Assembly: GCF_030381805.1 (NCBI RefSeq)
Contig: NZ_JAUDRH010000007.1
Coordinates: 310,001-374,000, forward strand
Source of the DNA: Chlorogloeopsis sp. ULAP01
GTDB taxonomy: Bacteria; Cyanobacteriota; Cyanobacteriia; Cyanobacteriales; Nostocaceae
DNA: 64,000 nucleotides
Reading direction: 5' to 3'
Below, piece by piece: positions 18,010-27,138 of this stretch (position 1 is its first letter; each line of letters begins with the position of its first letter). The translations under genes were made by a program, and so were the position numbers. The notes below the pieces were generated by a model. It had not been told where the DNA came from and did no database searches. It was given only the letters and a program-made list of their open reading frames with translations.

Positions 18010-19002
18010 TTATACGTGACTACCCTTTAAGAACACGCTATTGAGCAGAAAATCAATCATCATTTGGGGGGGATCTTTGTCTGGCTTACGTTGAATTACT
18101 CTTCGCCACCTCCACAAAATAAAAGCGAACAACCAAATGGCATCAGCAGCAGCAGCATAGAGTAAACCATGATTTTTGAGAAAGTATCTGCGCCTCGAAT
18201 CAAACCAGTATTTAGGTAGACGCTTGGGTGGGCGTTTAGTATCAGTTACTCCTGTACTTTGCCCGGCTAAATGCATAACTCTAGCCGCAGAAACGTGCCA
18301 GCAAGGAAAGCCTGCTTTTTTTGCCTGCAAGCAAAAGTCCACTTCTTCAAAATACAGAAAGTATTTTTCATCCAGCAAACCCACCGACTCAAAGACTTGG
18401 CGGCGGATAATCATCGCTGCTCCACACACCCAATCGGTTTGATAGGTGTCTTCACGAACAGGAGGTGCAACTACCCATTTTGATAGTAATTTCGATACCA
18501 CTCCCAGACGCAAACCAGAATCAAGTTCGCTAAAAATAGTGTGGAAGCGAAAAGCCGAGCATTGGGGAGTACCGTCAGGATCTTCTAAGCGGCTACCTGC
18601 AATTCCTACATCGGGATGTTCATCCATAAAATCTAGCAAAGCTTTGAGAGCACCAGGACGAACGATAGTATCTGGATTGAGCAACATAAAATAGGATGGC
18701 GGATGAGTAGATTGCAGCCCTAAGCGAATGGCAGCGTTATTGCCAAAGGCATATCCGCCATTACGATCTAGTGGCAACACCGATGCCCACTCACCCCAAC
18801 CTTCAGTATCGATTGCAGCTTGAATTTGTTCAACTGAGCCGTCACCAGAAGCATTGTCAGCAACGATGACACGGGTACCTTTTTGCGATCGCACCTCGCT
18901 CACTAACGAACGCAAGCACTCAATTGTCAAACTGGGAGTGCGATAATTCAGGATGACTACAATTAGACGAGTCAGATTCTCTAATAAAATTGCATCAGAC
19001 AT
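18010..19002 (-). CDS. family 2 glycosyltransferase (rhamnosyltransferase-like)
   Basis: This is a GT2 enzyme of 330 residues. LIVVILNYRTPSLTIECLRSL is the first strand and helix, ADNASGDGSV the nucleotide-sugar region, and FMLLNPDTIV near residue 105 the NPD(T) form of the metal motif found in WbbL-type rhamnosyltransferases. CGAAMIIRR and YFLYFEEVDFCLQAKKAG carry the acceptor and catalytic region. The C-terminus has a hydrophobic segment near 280-300. It is separated by only 4 bp from the upstream Wzy-like gene, so the two are co-transcribed. The sugar cannot be assigned from the sequence. Confidence 0.88.
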   Translation of the reverse strand: MSDAILLENLTRLIVVILNYRTPSLTIECLRSLVSEVRSQKGTRVIVADNASGDGSVEQIQAAIDTEGWGEWASVLPLDRNGGYAFGNNAAIRLGLQSTHPPSYFMLLNPDTIVRPGALKALLDFMDEHPDVGIAGSRLEDPDGTPQCSAFRFHTIFSELDSGLRLGVVSKLLSKWVVAPPVREDTYQTDWVCGAAMIIRRQVFESVGLLDEKYFLYFEEVDFCLQAKKAGFPCWHVSAARVMHLAGQSTGVTDTKRPPKRLPKYWFDSRRRYFLKNHGLLYAAAADAIWLFAFILWRWRRVIQRKPDKDPPQMMIDFLLNSVFLKGSHV

Positions 19003-19006
19003 AATA

Positions 19007-20377
19007 TTAATCTCTTAAAGTTCGCTGAGTGCGAATCTGAACTAAATTTGGTTTTATTTGATTTTTTGTTTGTGTTTGATTGATGATTAATCCCGCTACA
19101 CCCCCACAGGCGAGTATGTAGATTGGATTGATTAAAGCGTTGAGCAGACAGTCTATCGTATACAAAATTAAAAGTAAGACAAGAGCGGCGGCTGGTGCGA
19201 CTTTCGGATGATTCCAAATACTTACAGGGTAATGTTGCATGAAGGCGATCGCTGGTAATAATAGCGATGCCATCACAGCGATTAAGCCAACTACACCCCT
19301 AATACCAAAAGCAATAATCCACAAACTATCGGTAATTGTGAGTCTTTTACCCCATTTGTCATAAATCTCATTTCGTCCCCATCCTCCCCAGCCAAACACT
19401 ATTTTTTCCCGCGCTCTTTCTGAGAGGATTTTTTCGTTATCGAATCTAAACTGCACTGATTGTGCACGTTCTTCATTTAGGGTAGTAGATACTACAGCTA
19501 CTATCTGCTCTCCCGGAAAGTTACCAGTCACTCCCAAATATAGATGCAACGAAATAGCCCCAATTACCATTAACACCAAGATGGAGGTACGAAGCCTAGT
19601 GGAAAAGAAAAGGATGAACAACCCAACAAGTAGTAAAAGTATTGCACCTGTAGATTTGACTAATATATTGGCCAATAACAATACAATCACAAGCCACTTG
19701 ATTGGAATACCCCAAACTTGTTTGAGCGCCTGTGTTTTCCATAACCAAATACCAATTAGTGCAGCCGCCATCATCCATGCACCAACCATCAGCCCATGTT
19801 CCATAAAAACTGTTGGTCTGTATCCTCCATATCGTATTGTTTGGGTAAAATCACTACGTGCATGAAAGCCATAAAGCACTCGATGCAACTGCGGACTCAT
19901 CCGGAGTTCAAAAAGACATAGAGGAATATAAATCAAACCACCGATGAAAGTATAAGTAGCTAGCCTGCGTAATCCATCTAAAGTGCCGAGATATAATCTA
20001 CCTAAGTAGTAAGGTAATCCCCAAGTCACAACTTGGTAAAAAACGCCTGATAGTCCATCATATAAACCTAAATCGTTAGTCATTGATGATGGCAAAGGAC
20101 ATAAGCACCAAACTAACATTGGTACATCAAGCCAGCTAAAACGAAAAGAACTGAAGCGTTTAATGTCAAAAACAATAGTTGCCAGTAGAATGCCGTAACA
20201 AGTTGCAGCGATTTTAGTATAGTTTGGTATTCCCGGCAGTTCAAAACTTACTACAGGTAGGAATAGCCACGCAATGATAAAACTCAGAATCACAGCTTTC
20301 TGAGTTGGCATCCACCTAAACAGAAAAAGTACAAATGGAATCCAGCCGAAAATAACAACGTATACTAAAGGGTTCAT
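19007..20377 (-). CDS. O-antigen ligase/polymerase-like membrane protein (Wzy-type)
   Basis: This 456-residue protein has about eleven to twelve predicted membrane helices and a large periplasmic loop between about residues 290 and 350 that contains FGWGGWGRN. Conserved Arg residues (SVQFRFDNEKILSERARE) sit nearby. This plan fits the O-antigen ligase/Wzy superfamily, which polymerises lipid-linked repeat units at the outer face of the inner membrane. With the Wzx flippase 2 kb upstream and the Wzc-like protein at the other end of the locus, polymerase is the most likely role. Overall identity in this family is low, so it is assigned by topology and context. Confidence 0.75.
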   Translation of the reverse strand: MNPLVYVVIFGWIPFVLFLFRWMPTQKAVILSFIIAWLFLPVVSFELPGIPNYTKIAATCYGILLATIVFDIKRFSSFRFSWLDVPMLVWCLCPLPSSMTNDLGLYDGLSGVFYQVVTWGLPYYLGRLYLGTLDGLRRLATYTFIGGLIYIPLCLFELRMSPQLHRVLYGFHARSDFTQTIRYGGYRPTVFMEHGLMVGAWMMAAALIGIWLWKTQALKQVWGIPIKWLVIVLLLANILVKSTGAILLLLVGLFILFFSTRLRTSILVLMVIGAISLHLYLGVTGNFPGEQIVAVVSTTLNEERAQSVQFRFDNEKILSERAREKIVFGWGGWGRNEIYDKWGKRLTITDSLWIIAFGIRGVVGLIAVMASLLLPAIAFMQHYPVSIWNHPKVAPAAALVLLLILYTIDCLLNALINPIYILACGGVAGLIINQTQTKNQIKPNLVQIRTQRTLRD

Positions 20378-20395
20378 ATTTTTCTAGTCTTTAGT

Positions 20396-21241
20396 TTATA
20401 TTCTTGTCTTGTGCTTGAGGTATTTTCCTGCATCAATCAAGATTGGAGGAAGTAATTTTTTGAGAGTAGTTTTGGCTGCCAAACCTAAAGAATTTTTATT
20501 TTTTTCTAGTAATTGATTTTCTCCTGGACGAACCCGGAACATAGTTGAATGAGGACTAGAAGTTTCTGTAGACGGTCGTCCATTACTGTAGTAATACAGC
20601 GCCAGTGATTTCCGTGTCTGCCCTTGCGGACTATTTAATGGTTCCGGATGTCCATGATAAGAAGAGTCTGTTGTATTGAAAATCACGCATCGATTAAATA
20701 CTGGTAATATTTTTTTTACACAGTGGCTCATCTGCTGATCCCATAATTCTAGATGACCACCATATTCTTCTTGCCAATTTTGATTGAGATAAAGTAAAAG
20801 ATTTAATCGACGATCCAGTCGCAGTTTTCTATGCCAATTAAAGTCTGCATGTATCTTTAAGTAACCACCTCTTTCTATTTGATGAAGTCCACCTCCCTCA
20901 AAATGAGGATCGGGAATTAACCCGTCAATGCCTGTAAGAGTTTCTAAAAAATTAATAAAAACTGAAGAATTTAATTGATACAACAGAAATCGTGTTGTAT
21001 CTCCCATTTGTAACTCATTTTTTGATGCTAATTTCTTTTCAGCCGAAGCATCAAATTTCTGCCAATCAATCTTATCTACTTTTGGAAATTCATCAAGAAT
21101 ACTTTCTAATATAAACTCAGGCAAAAAGTTATCGATAACAATGTGTGGAAATGGTTCTACCTCATTGTAAGCTTCTCGATATTTAATTGCTAACTTGTTT
21201 AAGTAGTCTGCTTCAATGTAAAACATTGTGTTTGTATACAT
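20396..21241 (-). CDS. 2-oxoglutarate/Fe(II)-dependent oxygenase (prolyl-4-hydroxylase-like)
   Basis: This 281-residue protein has the double-stranded beta-helix fold of 2OG-Fe(II) oxygenases. The N-terminus carries FPHIVIDNFLPEFILESIL, usual for this subgroup. The iron ligands are visible as HADF (His and Asp near residues 135-137) and a distal His in YHGHPEPL near 213-215. RKSLALYYY supplies the Arg that binds 2-oxoglutarate. Such proteins often occur in bacterial polysaccharide loci, where they are thought to hydroxylate a sugar or a carried substituent. This is inference. It lies between the methyltransferase and Wzy-like genes in the operon. Confidence 0.85.
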   Translation of the reverse strand: MYTNTMFYIEADYLNKLAIKYREAYNEVEPFPHIVIDNFLPEFILESILDEFPKVDKIDWQKFDASAEKKLASKNELQMGDTTRFLLYQLNSSVFINFLETLTGIDGLIPDPHFEGGGLHQIERGGYLKIHADFNWHRKLRLDRRLNLLLYLNQNWQEEYGGHLELWDQQMSHCVKKILPVFNRCVIFNTTDSSYHGHPEPLNSPQGQTRKSLALYYYSNGRPSTETSSPHSTMFRVRPGENQLLEKNKNSLGLAAKTTLKKLLPPILIDAGKYLKHKTRI

Positions 21242-21290
21242 AATTGTTCCTCTGTATGATTATCTAATATAAATTTAAGAGCTAATTTAC

Positions 21291-22271
21291 TTAGGGTTTG
21301 TAGAGATAAAAATTAGCTTGATCGCCATCTTTTTGTCTATTTAACTCTATAGCTTTTTTCTCAAAACTCGTCATTTGCTCTTGAGAAAAAATAGGTTTTT
21401 TGGAATTAAAAGCATGAGATGAGCTATCCATTATCGGTATATTCTTAATTATCTGCTCACTGCCCCAAAACTGATAAGAGTTTGAATTATATTCGACATC
21501 TAAAAATTTTAAGCCTGCTTGACTTGTCAAAATTTCCATACTTCTAATTGTATGTATAAAGAAGTGACGTGGAGCATCGATTTGTACCCAATTAACACCA
21601 TACTTTCGCCAAGCAAAAGAGGGAATTATGGGAATTCCAATGACCACATAACCCTGAGTATTTAACAAACTGTATAGTTTCTGAAGTACAGCTAAAGGTT
21701 TGGGCATATGTTCAAAGGAGTGATTGAGAAATATTAAATCGAATTGTCCTTCTATTTCATCTAGATATTTTTTTAAAATTTTGACTCCATTTTCGTAAAA
21801 AATATCTTTCTCTATGAAAGGATCTACGCCTGTAACATTAATAAATCCATCAGTTCGCATATTGAGAAGATATGTGCCAACTCCACAACCTACATCTAGA
21901 ATTTTTGCTGTTAATGGCAATTTCAGTTTTCTCAGCCAATCATAATAATTGTAAATAGGTAATCTATACATTTTTCTCAAGATTTTTGTTAAAAAAATCT
22001 CCAGATTAGTATTTCCAGAAATTAAGTATTTCATTCTCTGACGTCTGAGAAAAGTTTTAAGATTTTTTTCCTTCTCAACGCTAGGTAATTGAAACGCATA
22101 AAAATTGTCAGGATAATATTTGGAAATATCATTGGGTATATCTTTAATCTGTAAGCAGCCACATTGTCCACATTCAAAATATTCAAATTCATCTCTAAAT
22201 CCAAACATCATTTCTCTGACAACATAAGATTTGTTATCAAGCGAATTATGGCAAATTTCACAGATAGTCAT
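21291..22271 (-). CDS. class I SAM-dependent methyltransferase with N-terminal zinc-ribbon-like motif
   Basis: The N-terminus holds two cysteine pairs, CEICHN near residue 4 and CGQCGCLQ near residue 35, which form a small zinc-binding module common in sugar C-methyltransferases and related enzymes. A Rossmann methyltransferase domain follows: AKILDVGCGVGTYLLNM near residue 120 is the SAM-binding motif I, then DLIFLNHSFEHMPKP and GYVVIGIPI. Length is 326 residues from ATG 22271, preferred to a TTG four codons earlier. Within a polysaccharide operon it probably methylates a sugar or nucleotide sugar. It follows the wzx gene by 22 bp. Confidence 0.85.
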   Translation of the reverse strand: MTICEICHNSLDNKSYVVREMMFGFRDEFEYFECGQCGCLQIKDIPNDISKYYPDNFYAFQLPSVEKEKNLKTFLRRQRMKYLISGNTNLEIFLTKILRKMYRLPIYNYYDWLRKLKLPLTAKILDVGCGVGTYLLNMRTDGFINVTGVDPFIEKDIFYENGVKILKKYLDEIEGQFDLIFLNHSFEHMPKPLAVLQKLYSLLNTQGYVVIGIPIIPSFAWRKYGVNWVQIDAPRHFFIHTIRSMEILTSQAGLKFLDVEYNSNSYQFWGSEQIIKNIPIMDSSSHAFNSKKPIFSQEQMTSFEKKAIELNRQKDGDQANFYLYKP

Positions 22272-22293
22272 TTTCTTCAACAACTCATCACAA

Positions 22294-23640
22294 CTAGGAA
22301 GTAAATAGTAACTTGATGGGAAGTCCCCATCCGAAAATAATGCGACTACAGATAATGAAAGTGAGTGAAGTTAGAAATATAAAAGTAGCCTGAATATCTT
22401 GTTTTAAGCAGGCAAGTTTCTCTCGCCAAAGACCATAAGTAACTATTCCATAGAAAGGAAGGTCATTGAGTGCAACTACAATCACAGCTCCGGCTATACC
22501 CATAAGATGGAACCCAAGAGGCAAGCCAATAATCATAAAAATAAACTTGGCAAGGCTGGCGATCGCTGCATATTTAGCTTTGCCAATAGCAAAAAGAGAT
22601 GTATCAATTGTTTGGGTAAGTATGCGAGGCCATATACCAAAGGCTAACAGTGGAAACATCCAACTTGCTTGCATATATCTTTGGTCGTATAAGGTCAAAA
22701 TCAGGAAATCTCCGAAGCTAACCATAACTGTCAAGCCCAATGCCATCGCAATCAGAACAGGCTTGCGGTTGTTTTTGATTTTGGCACGAAAAATTTCGCG
22801 GGGCAGGTCAGCAGATTTAGAAAACACAGGAAAAAATACCTTACTACTGATTGCCAAAAGTACCTGACGCGGAATGTCAGCAAGTGCAAAAGCAATGCCA
22901 TACACACCTAAAACCTCGATGGGAATTAATTTGCCAAGAATTAGCCGATCTGATTGTTCAGCCAGAAAATATAGAGCTGTCGAAACAAAGATCCATTTAC
23001 CAAAAGATAATATGGCTTTGACTGCATTTCGATCCCAGACAAAGTGGTTAGGTGTCCCAGAATTCAATCGATGGCTTCCAATCATCCAAAGCAAAGCATT
23101 CACTAGCCCACCAATGACAAGCGCCCAGATGCTCCGACTCAAAGCAGCCCAGATAATCATCACTGTTAGGGAGATTGTCTGTACGCTAAGTTCAAAAATT
23201 GCTAGTTTACGTACAGCTAAGTGCCGATTCAGTGTAAACAGAGCAGTGGAGTTAAAGCCAGAGATAATGGTGTTCAAACCAACCACTGGCAGTAGCCATA
23301 ACAGTTGAGGTTCTCCGTAAAAGTTAGCAATCGGCCAAGCAATCAAAGCGCAACATAGCCACAAAACAAAGCCGCGAATTACTTGTAATGTCCAGGCAGT
23401 ATTGAGAAAAGCTGTTTCATCTCCTCGCTCATTTTGGATGATGCTTTGACCAATACCAATGTCTGAGAACAGATTTAAGCCAATGATGAAGGTATTAATC
23501 AGTGCCATCAGTCCGAATAACTCTGGAAAGAGTAAGCGGGTTAGAACTAAGTTACTGCCGAATCTCAAGATTTGGCTCGCTCCATAGCCAGCGAATGTCC
23601 AAACAGCACCACTAATGGCAAGCTTCTTTAATGAGGTCAT
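22294..23640 (-). CDS. wzx: oligosaccharide flippase (Wzx-type, MOP superfamily)
   Basis: This is a polytopic membrane protein of 448 residues with about twelve helices, belonging to the polysaccharide transporter branch of the MOP flippases. The N-terminus LKKLAISGAVWTFAGYGASQILRF, the pattern LVLTRLLFPELFGLMAL, and later KVFFPVFSKSADL are characteristic. It moves undecaprenyl-linked repeat units across the inner membrane. It is placed between a GT4 gene and a methyltransferase gene in one operon, with the Wzy-like gene further along, as expected for a Wzx/Wzy pathway. The symbol is by family, not by proven orthology. Confidence 0.88.
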   Translation of the reverse strand: MTSLKKLAISGAVWTFAGYGASQILRFGSNLVLTRLLFPELFGLMALINTFIIGLNLFSDIGIGQSIIQNERGDETAFLNTAWTLQVIRGFVLWLCCALIAWPIANFYGEPQLLWLLPVVGLNTIISGFNSTALFTLNRHLAVRKLAIFELSVQTISLTVMIIWAALSRSIWALVIGGLVNALLWMIGSHRLNSGTPNHFVWDRNAVKAILSFGKWIFVSTALYFLAEQSDRLILGKLIPIEVLGVYGIAFALADIPRQVLLAISSKVFFPVFSKSADLPREIFRAKIKNNRKPVLIAMALGLTVMVSFGDFLILTLYDQRYMQASWMFPLLAFGIWPRILTQTIDTSLFAIGKAKYAAIASLAKFIFMIIGLPLGFHLMGIAGAVIVVALNDLPFYGIVTYGLWREKLACLKQDIQATFIFLTSLTFIICSRIIFGWGLPIKLLFTS

Positions 23641-23688
23641 GGTTTTTTTGAGGAGAGTTAATTCAGCAGTAGAAAGACTTATTAGCTT

Positions 23689-24981
23689 TTAATGCAACAT
23701 CTTTACCTCGACATTAGGATTATTTAGATAGTCAACAGTTGATGGAGTATCAATCTCCTGGGTTTTTAAATTCTCGTTGCTAGATTGAAAGAGTGCTGCT
23801 AAGTTGCCAGCTTCAATAGCGATATTGTGCTTTTGAACGACCCGGCTTTGACCTTTGCTACCCATGTGTTCTAGCTGTTCTATCGGTAACTGTAATGCCT
23901 CCCGCATTGCTGTCACTAATGCTTCGATTGAGCCAGGTGGTACTAACCAACCGCAAACTCCTGGTTCGACTAACTCAGGAATCCCGGCTATATAAGTGCT
24001 GATGACTGGACGAGATAGTGCCAGTGCTTCCATAAGTACTACTGGTAAACCTTCGGCAAAACTAGGCAATACCATGGCTCGCGAAGCAAGGATCTGTTGG
24101 CGAACTTCTCCATTGCTAGCCCAACCGATGAGTTCAACATAATTTTGCAGCCCAAGTTGAGCGATCGCATTTTCAATTTCGTTCCGCAAGAGTCCGTCGC
24201 CTATCAATACCAGCTTGAACTGTAAGCCTTCGCGTGCTAACCGAGCTGCGGCATCTAATAAAAGTAGATGTCCCTTGGCTTGACTCAATCTGGCAACACA
24301 GACAAAGCGTGGCTCTGATGGTATGGAGGTGGGTGTAGTATCTAGAAATCCATCGTCTACACCACAATGAACAACATGAATTTTTGACCACTCGCAGCGA
24401 TCGCACCAGCGATATAACTGGCTCTTACCAAAGGAGCTAACTGTAACTACAAAAGCAGCTCGTTTGACTTTTTCTACTAAAGATAAAGATTGGACACAAT
24501 CAAATTCTTCAGGCCCGTGAATGGTAAAGCTGTAAGGGGGGCCACCCATTGCCGAACACAACATTGCTACTGTGGTGGAATTTGTGCCGAAGTGAGCATG
24601 AACATGCTCTACATATGCTTTTTCCCACCAACCTAAAAGTACGCAAGCTTCAGCTAGGTAGATTAAATGATACAAAATACCCCGCTCGGAACGCCAACCA
24701 ACTCTCAGTGCCAACCATAAGGCTTGTAAAAAACGAATTGGTCTTGCGATCGCAACGCGAATTAAACTAATAACTAATCCTATTTTTCCGATTCCTAAAA
24801 CTACCTGAGTCTTCTCCAACTCTTGTATGTCTGCTTCGTCAACCAGTTCATTACCGCAAGAACGGATTGCAAATCGTTGGATTTTGATGCCGTGTTTCTC
24901 CAAGCTGTTGATTTCTCGGCGAATAAAGCTGTGGCTGACTTTGGGATACTGATTTATTAAGTAGGCGATCGTTAAAGACAT
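23689..24981 (-). CDS. family 4 glycosyltransferase
   Basis: This is a GT-B-fold glycosyltransferase of about 430 residues. LTIAYLINQYPKVSHSFIRREI at the N-terminus is typical of the colanic-acid-type GT4 subgroup. HVHAHFGTNSTTVAML follows in the acceptor domain. The donor domain contains RFVCVARLSQAKGH, ELIGWASNGEVRQ, and the E-x7-E motif in PSFAEGLPVVLMEALALSRP near residue 325. ATG 24981 is preferred to the TTG seven codons upstream. It is the first gene of the minus-strand polysaccharide operon running down to 14.7 kb. A GT4 gene on the other strand diverges from it across an 860-base gap. Confidence 0.9.
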   Translation of the reverse strand: MSLTIAYLINQYPKVSHSFIRREINSLEKHGIKIQRFAIRSCGNELVDEADIQELEKTQVVLGIGKIGLVISLIRVAIARPIRFLQALWLALRVGWRSERGILYHLIYLAEACVLLGWWEKAYVEHVHAHFGTNSTTVAMLCSAMGGPPYSFTIHGPEEFDCVQSLSLVEKVKRAAFVVTVSSFGKSQLYRWCDRCEWSKIHVVHCGVDDGFLDTTPTSIPSEPRFVCVARLSQAKGHLLLLDAAARLAREGLQFKLVLIGDGLLRNEIENAIAQLGLQNYVELIGWASNGEVRQQILASRAMVLPSFAEGLPVVLMEALALSRPVISTYIAGIPELVEPGVCGWLVPPGSIEALVTAMREALQLPIEQLEHMGSKGQSRVVQKHNIAIEAGNLAALFQSSNENLKTQEIDTPSTVDYLNNPNVEVKMLH

Positions 24982-25841
24982 CTTGATTTTGCAATTGCTC
25001 AAAATATTGGGTTGTCTTGCTAGAAAATACTAAAAAAACAAATACTGAGTCTTGCAAATAGCTCAAAAGGTTTATTGTTCATTTACTATGCTCCACTAAA
25101 TAGAAATTATTAATAGAGCATAATTTTGGTTTTTACCGCACCACAATTTACTAATGGTAATAAAGTTTGGGAAATTTCTAGCTGAAATTTTCGCTATGAC
25201 CGTATAAACTCAGACTTGACAACAGGGTCTTATACTCTTAAGAAGTTATCACTAAAACCCACACACGCCATTTTAAAAAGAAAATCAAAAATAAAGCGAT
25301 GTTTAGGTACAACCTTCATCTAATCTTAATTCAATTGCCAAAGCGTTTTGCAAGTATTATTAACCTCTGACCAAAAGCTTACGGATTATTTTATCATATT
25401 TATTTATAAAGATTTGATTAAGAGTTATTTTTTAGATGCAGAAAATGGAGAAATTTGAGTTGATTAAGATATGACTTACTGATTTTTTTCGATACCATAC
25501 AAACTTTCTGTAACCTTATTCATTTCTTATTAGTTTCTTATTTTTTTGTAGTAGGATCCGAAGTTGATTAAGAGTATACGAATGTCAAGTTGAGGAAGCA
25601 TTATAAGAGTGCATCATCATGCTCTGATTTTTTAGGATGCTTTCCTCTGTTGCTGCATGGATAAGGTTGAGTTGATTGAATTGCAAAAATCCATGTCAAG
25701 TATTTTTTATATTACCCATCCTTGAATACAACTATTTTGGTAGCCAGAATATAAGTTTATTAATTTTCTAAATATTGAGATTATCGAGAATTTTGAATCT
25801 AAGTAGATAATTTTTTCTGAATTTATCTAAGTTAATTATTT
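24982..25841. other. divergent promoter region between two GT4 genes
   Basis: This is 860 AT-rich bases between divergently transcribed glycosyltransferase genes. No gene is seen. A weak hairpin (AGAG at 25606-25609 with CTCT at 25622-25625, interrupted) followed by a T-run at 25628-25633 could be a terminator or attenuator on the plus strand. The length suggests long untranslated leaders or regulation for the polysaccharide operons, but I cannot place promoter boxes. Confidence 0.4.
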
Positions 25842-27041
25842 ATGGCTAACTCAAGCTCAAAATCGCTTCGCATTCTGTATGCAGCTGGGCCTGGCAATGT
25901 CATCGGAACATACAAATATTGGCTGAACGGACAGGATGATCCCTCACAAGTCTGTGTTACCTATTCTGGGCAGTTTTATGATATCTGTCGCACTTTAAAT
26001 GCAGAAGCTTACATTATTTCATCATTTCGTCAGAAAGAATTCTTACGTGATGGTCAATTCACGATTGAACACAGACCAATAAAATTTAAGAATACATCAG
26101 GTATACTGTATCACTTAAATCAAGTTTGGTATGGGATAGGGTTGATTTCTTCTGCTTTGATTTGGAAGGCTAATGTAGCAGTTGTGAATGAAGGTACAAC
26201 GCATTGGTTTATTTTGTCTATCCTACCCTATTTAGGAGTCAAAGTAGTACCTTCTTTACACTGTACTCTATGGCGTAAGTACATACCCCTAACAACTACA
26301 GAGAAACTTATTGCGAGACTAAATAGACATTTTTTTGCGAGGGGATGTAGTGCTATTTTGGCAGCCTCAACAGATATTTCTAAGCAGGTTCAGGAGTGTG
26401 CTGGCAGCCAATCTCGACCAATCTTTGAGTTTCTGCCTCTGTACCGTAGAGCAGTTTTTGATGGTATTGCTTCTCCAAGTGAGCAGCATTTGCCGTTTAT
26501 AGTTTTGTTTGTAGGTCGCATCGAACCATGTAAAGGTGTATTTGATCTCCTGAAAATTGCTCAACGTTTTTTATCTGAAGGCAGGCAGGATATAAAATTT
26601 GAAATTTGTGGAACAGGATCGGCTCTAGAAACTTTACGTTTTGCTGCTAAACAATCTAAAGTTGATTCATTTTTTGTGTGTCATGGCTATTGTAATCAAC
26701 CAAAGATGCGTGAAATGTTGAGTAGAGCACATATTGTCATCGTACCAACTACAACAGCTTTTATTGAAGGATTTTGTCAGGTGGTTGCTGAGGGAGTTTT
26801 AGCTGCTCGTCCGGTGGTGACTTCATCTGTTATTCCGGCTTTATCATATGTATCTGATGCTGTTGTTGAAGTTCAGCCTGATGATGTTGAAGGCTATGGT
26901 GATGCATTACTGAAGTTATGTAGCGATCGCAAATTTTATGAACAAAAGTGTCAGGCTTGCTTGCAGGTACAAGAACAATTTTATGACATCTCAAAAAGCT
27001 GGGGAACTGCACTGAAATCTGTCTTGAAGACAATTCTGTAA
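25842..27041 (+). CDS. family 4 glycosyltransferase, plus strand
   Basis: This is a GT-B-fold enzyme of 399 residues and the only plus-strand gene in the polysaccharide locus. The N-terminal part is LRILYAAGPGNVIGTYKYW. The donor domain shows IVLFVGRIEPCKGVFDLLKI near residue 230, FFVCHGYCNQPKMREML near 285, and the E-x7-E region IEGFCQVVAEGVLAARPVV near 315. It starts at ATG 25842 after a long AT-rich leader, and an intrinsic terminator follows at 27103-27127. Its separate promoter suggests a late or accessory sugar addition. Donor and acceptor are unknown. Confidence 0.88.
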   Translation: MANSSSKSLRILYAAGPGNVIGTYKYWLNGQDDPSQVCVTYSGQFYDICRTLNAEAYIISSFRQKEFLRDGQFTIEHRPIKFKNTSGILYHLNQVWYGIGLISSALIWKANVAVVNEGTTHWFILSILPYLGVKVVPSLHCTLWRKYIPLTTTEKLIARLNRHFFARGCSAILAASTDISKQVQECAGSQSRPIFEFLPLYRRAVFDGIASPSEQHLPFIVLFVGRIEPCKGVFDLLKIAQRFLSEGRQDIKFEICGTGSALETLRFAAKQSKVDSFFVCHGYCNQPKMREMLSRAHIVIVPTTTAFIEGFCQVVAEGVLAARPVVTSSVIPALSYVSDAVVEVQPDDVEGYGDALLKLCSDRKFYEQKCQACLQVQEQFYDISKSWGTALKSVLKTIL

Positions 27042-27102
27042 TAGCCACGCTCAAGTAGCTAAAGGCACTTAATAAGTTTACAAAATTTGTCAAAATTATG
27101 AA

Positions 27103-27127
27103 GGGCGCTTGTTAAAAGCACCCTTTT
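27103..27127 (+). terminator. intrinsic terminator after the plus-strand GT4 gene
   Basis: GGGCGCTT (27103-27110) pairs with AAGCACCC (27116-27123) with one mismatch and a 5-base loop, followed by TTTT. It lies 60 bases after the stop, between convergent genes. Confidence 0.7.
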
Positions 27128-27138
27128 CAAATTAAGAA

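Noticed and set aside
25606..25633. Terminator-like hairpin upstream of the plus-strand GT4 gene
   Set aside because: The stem needs a two-base bulge and is weak; it is mentioned in the region note but not called as a feature.
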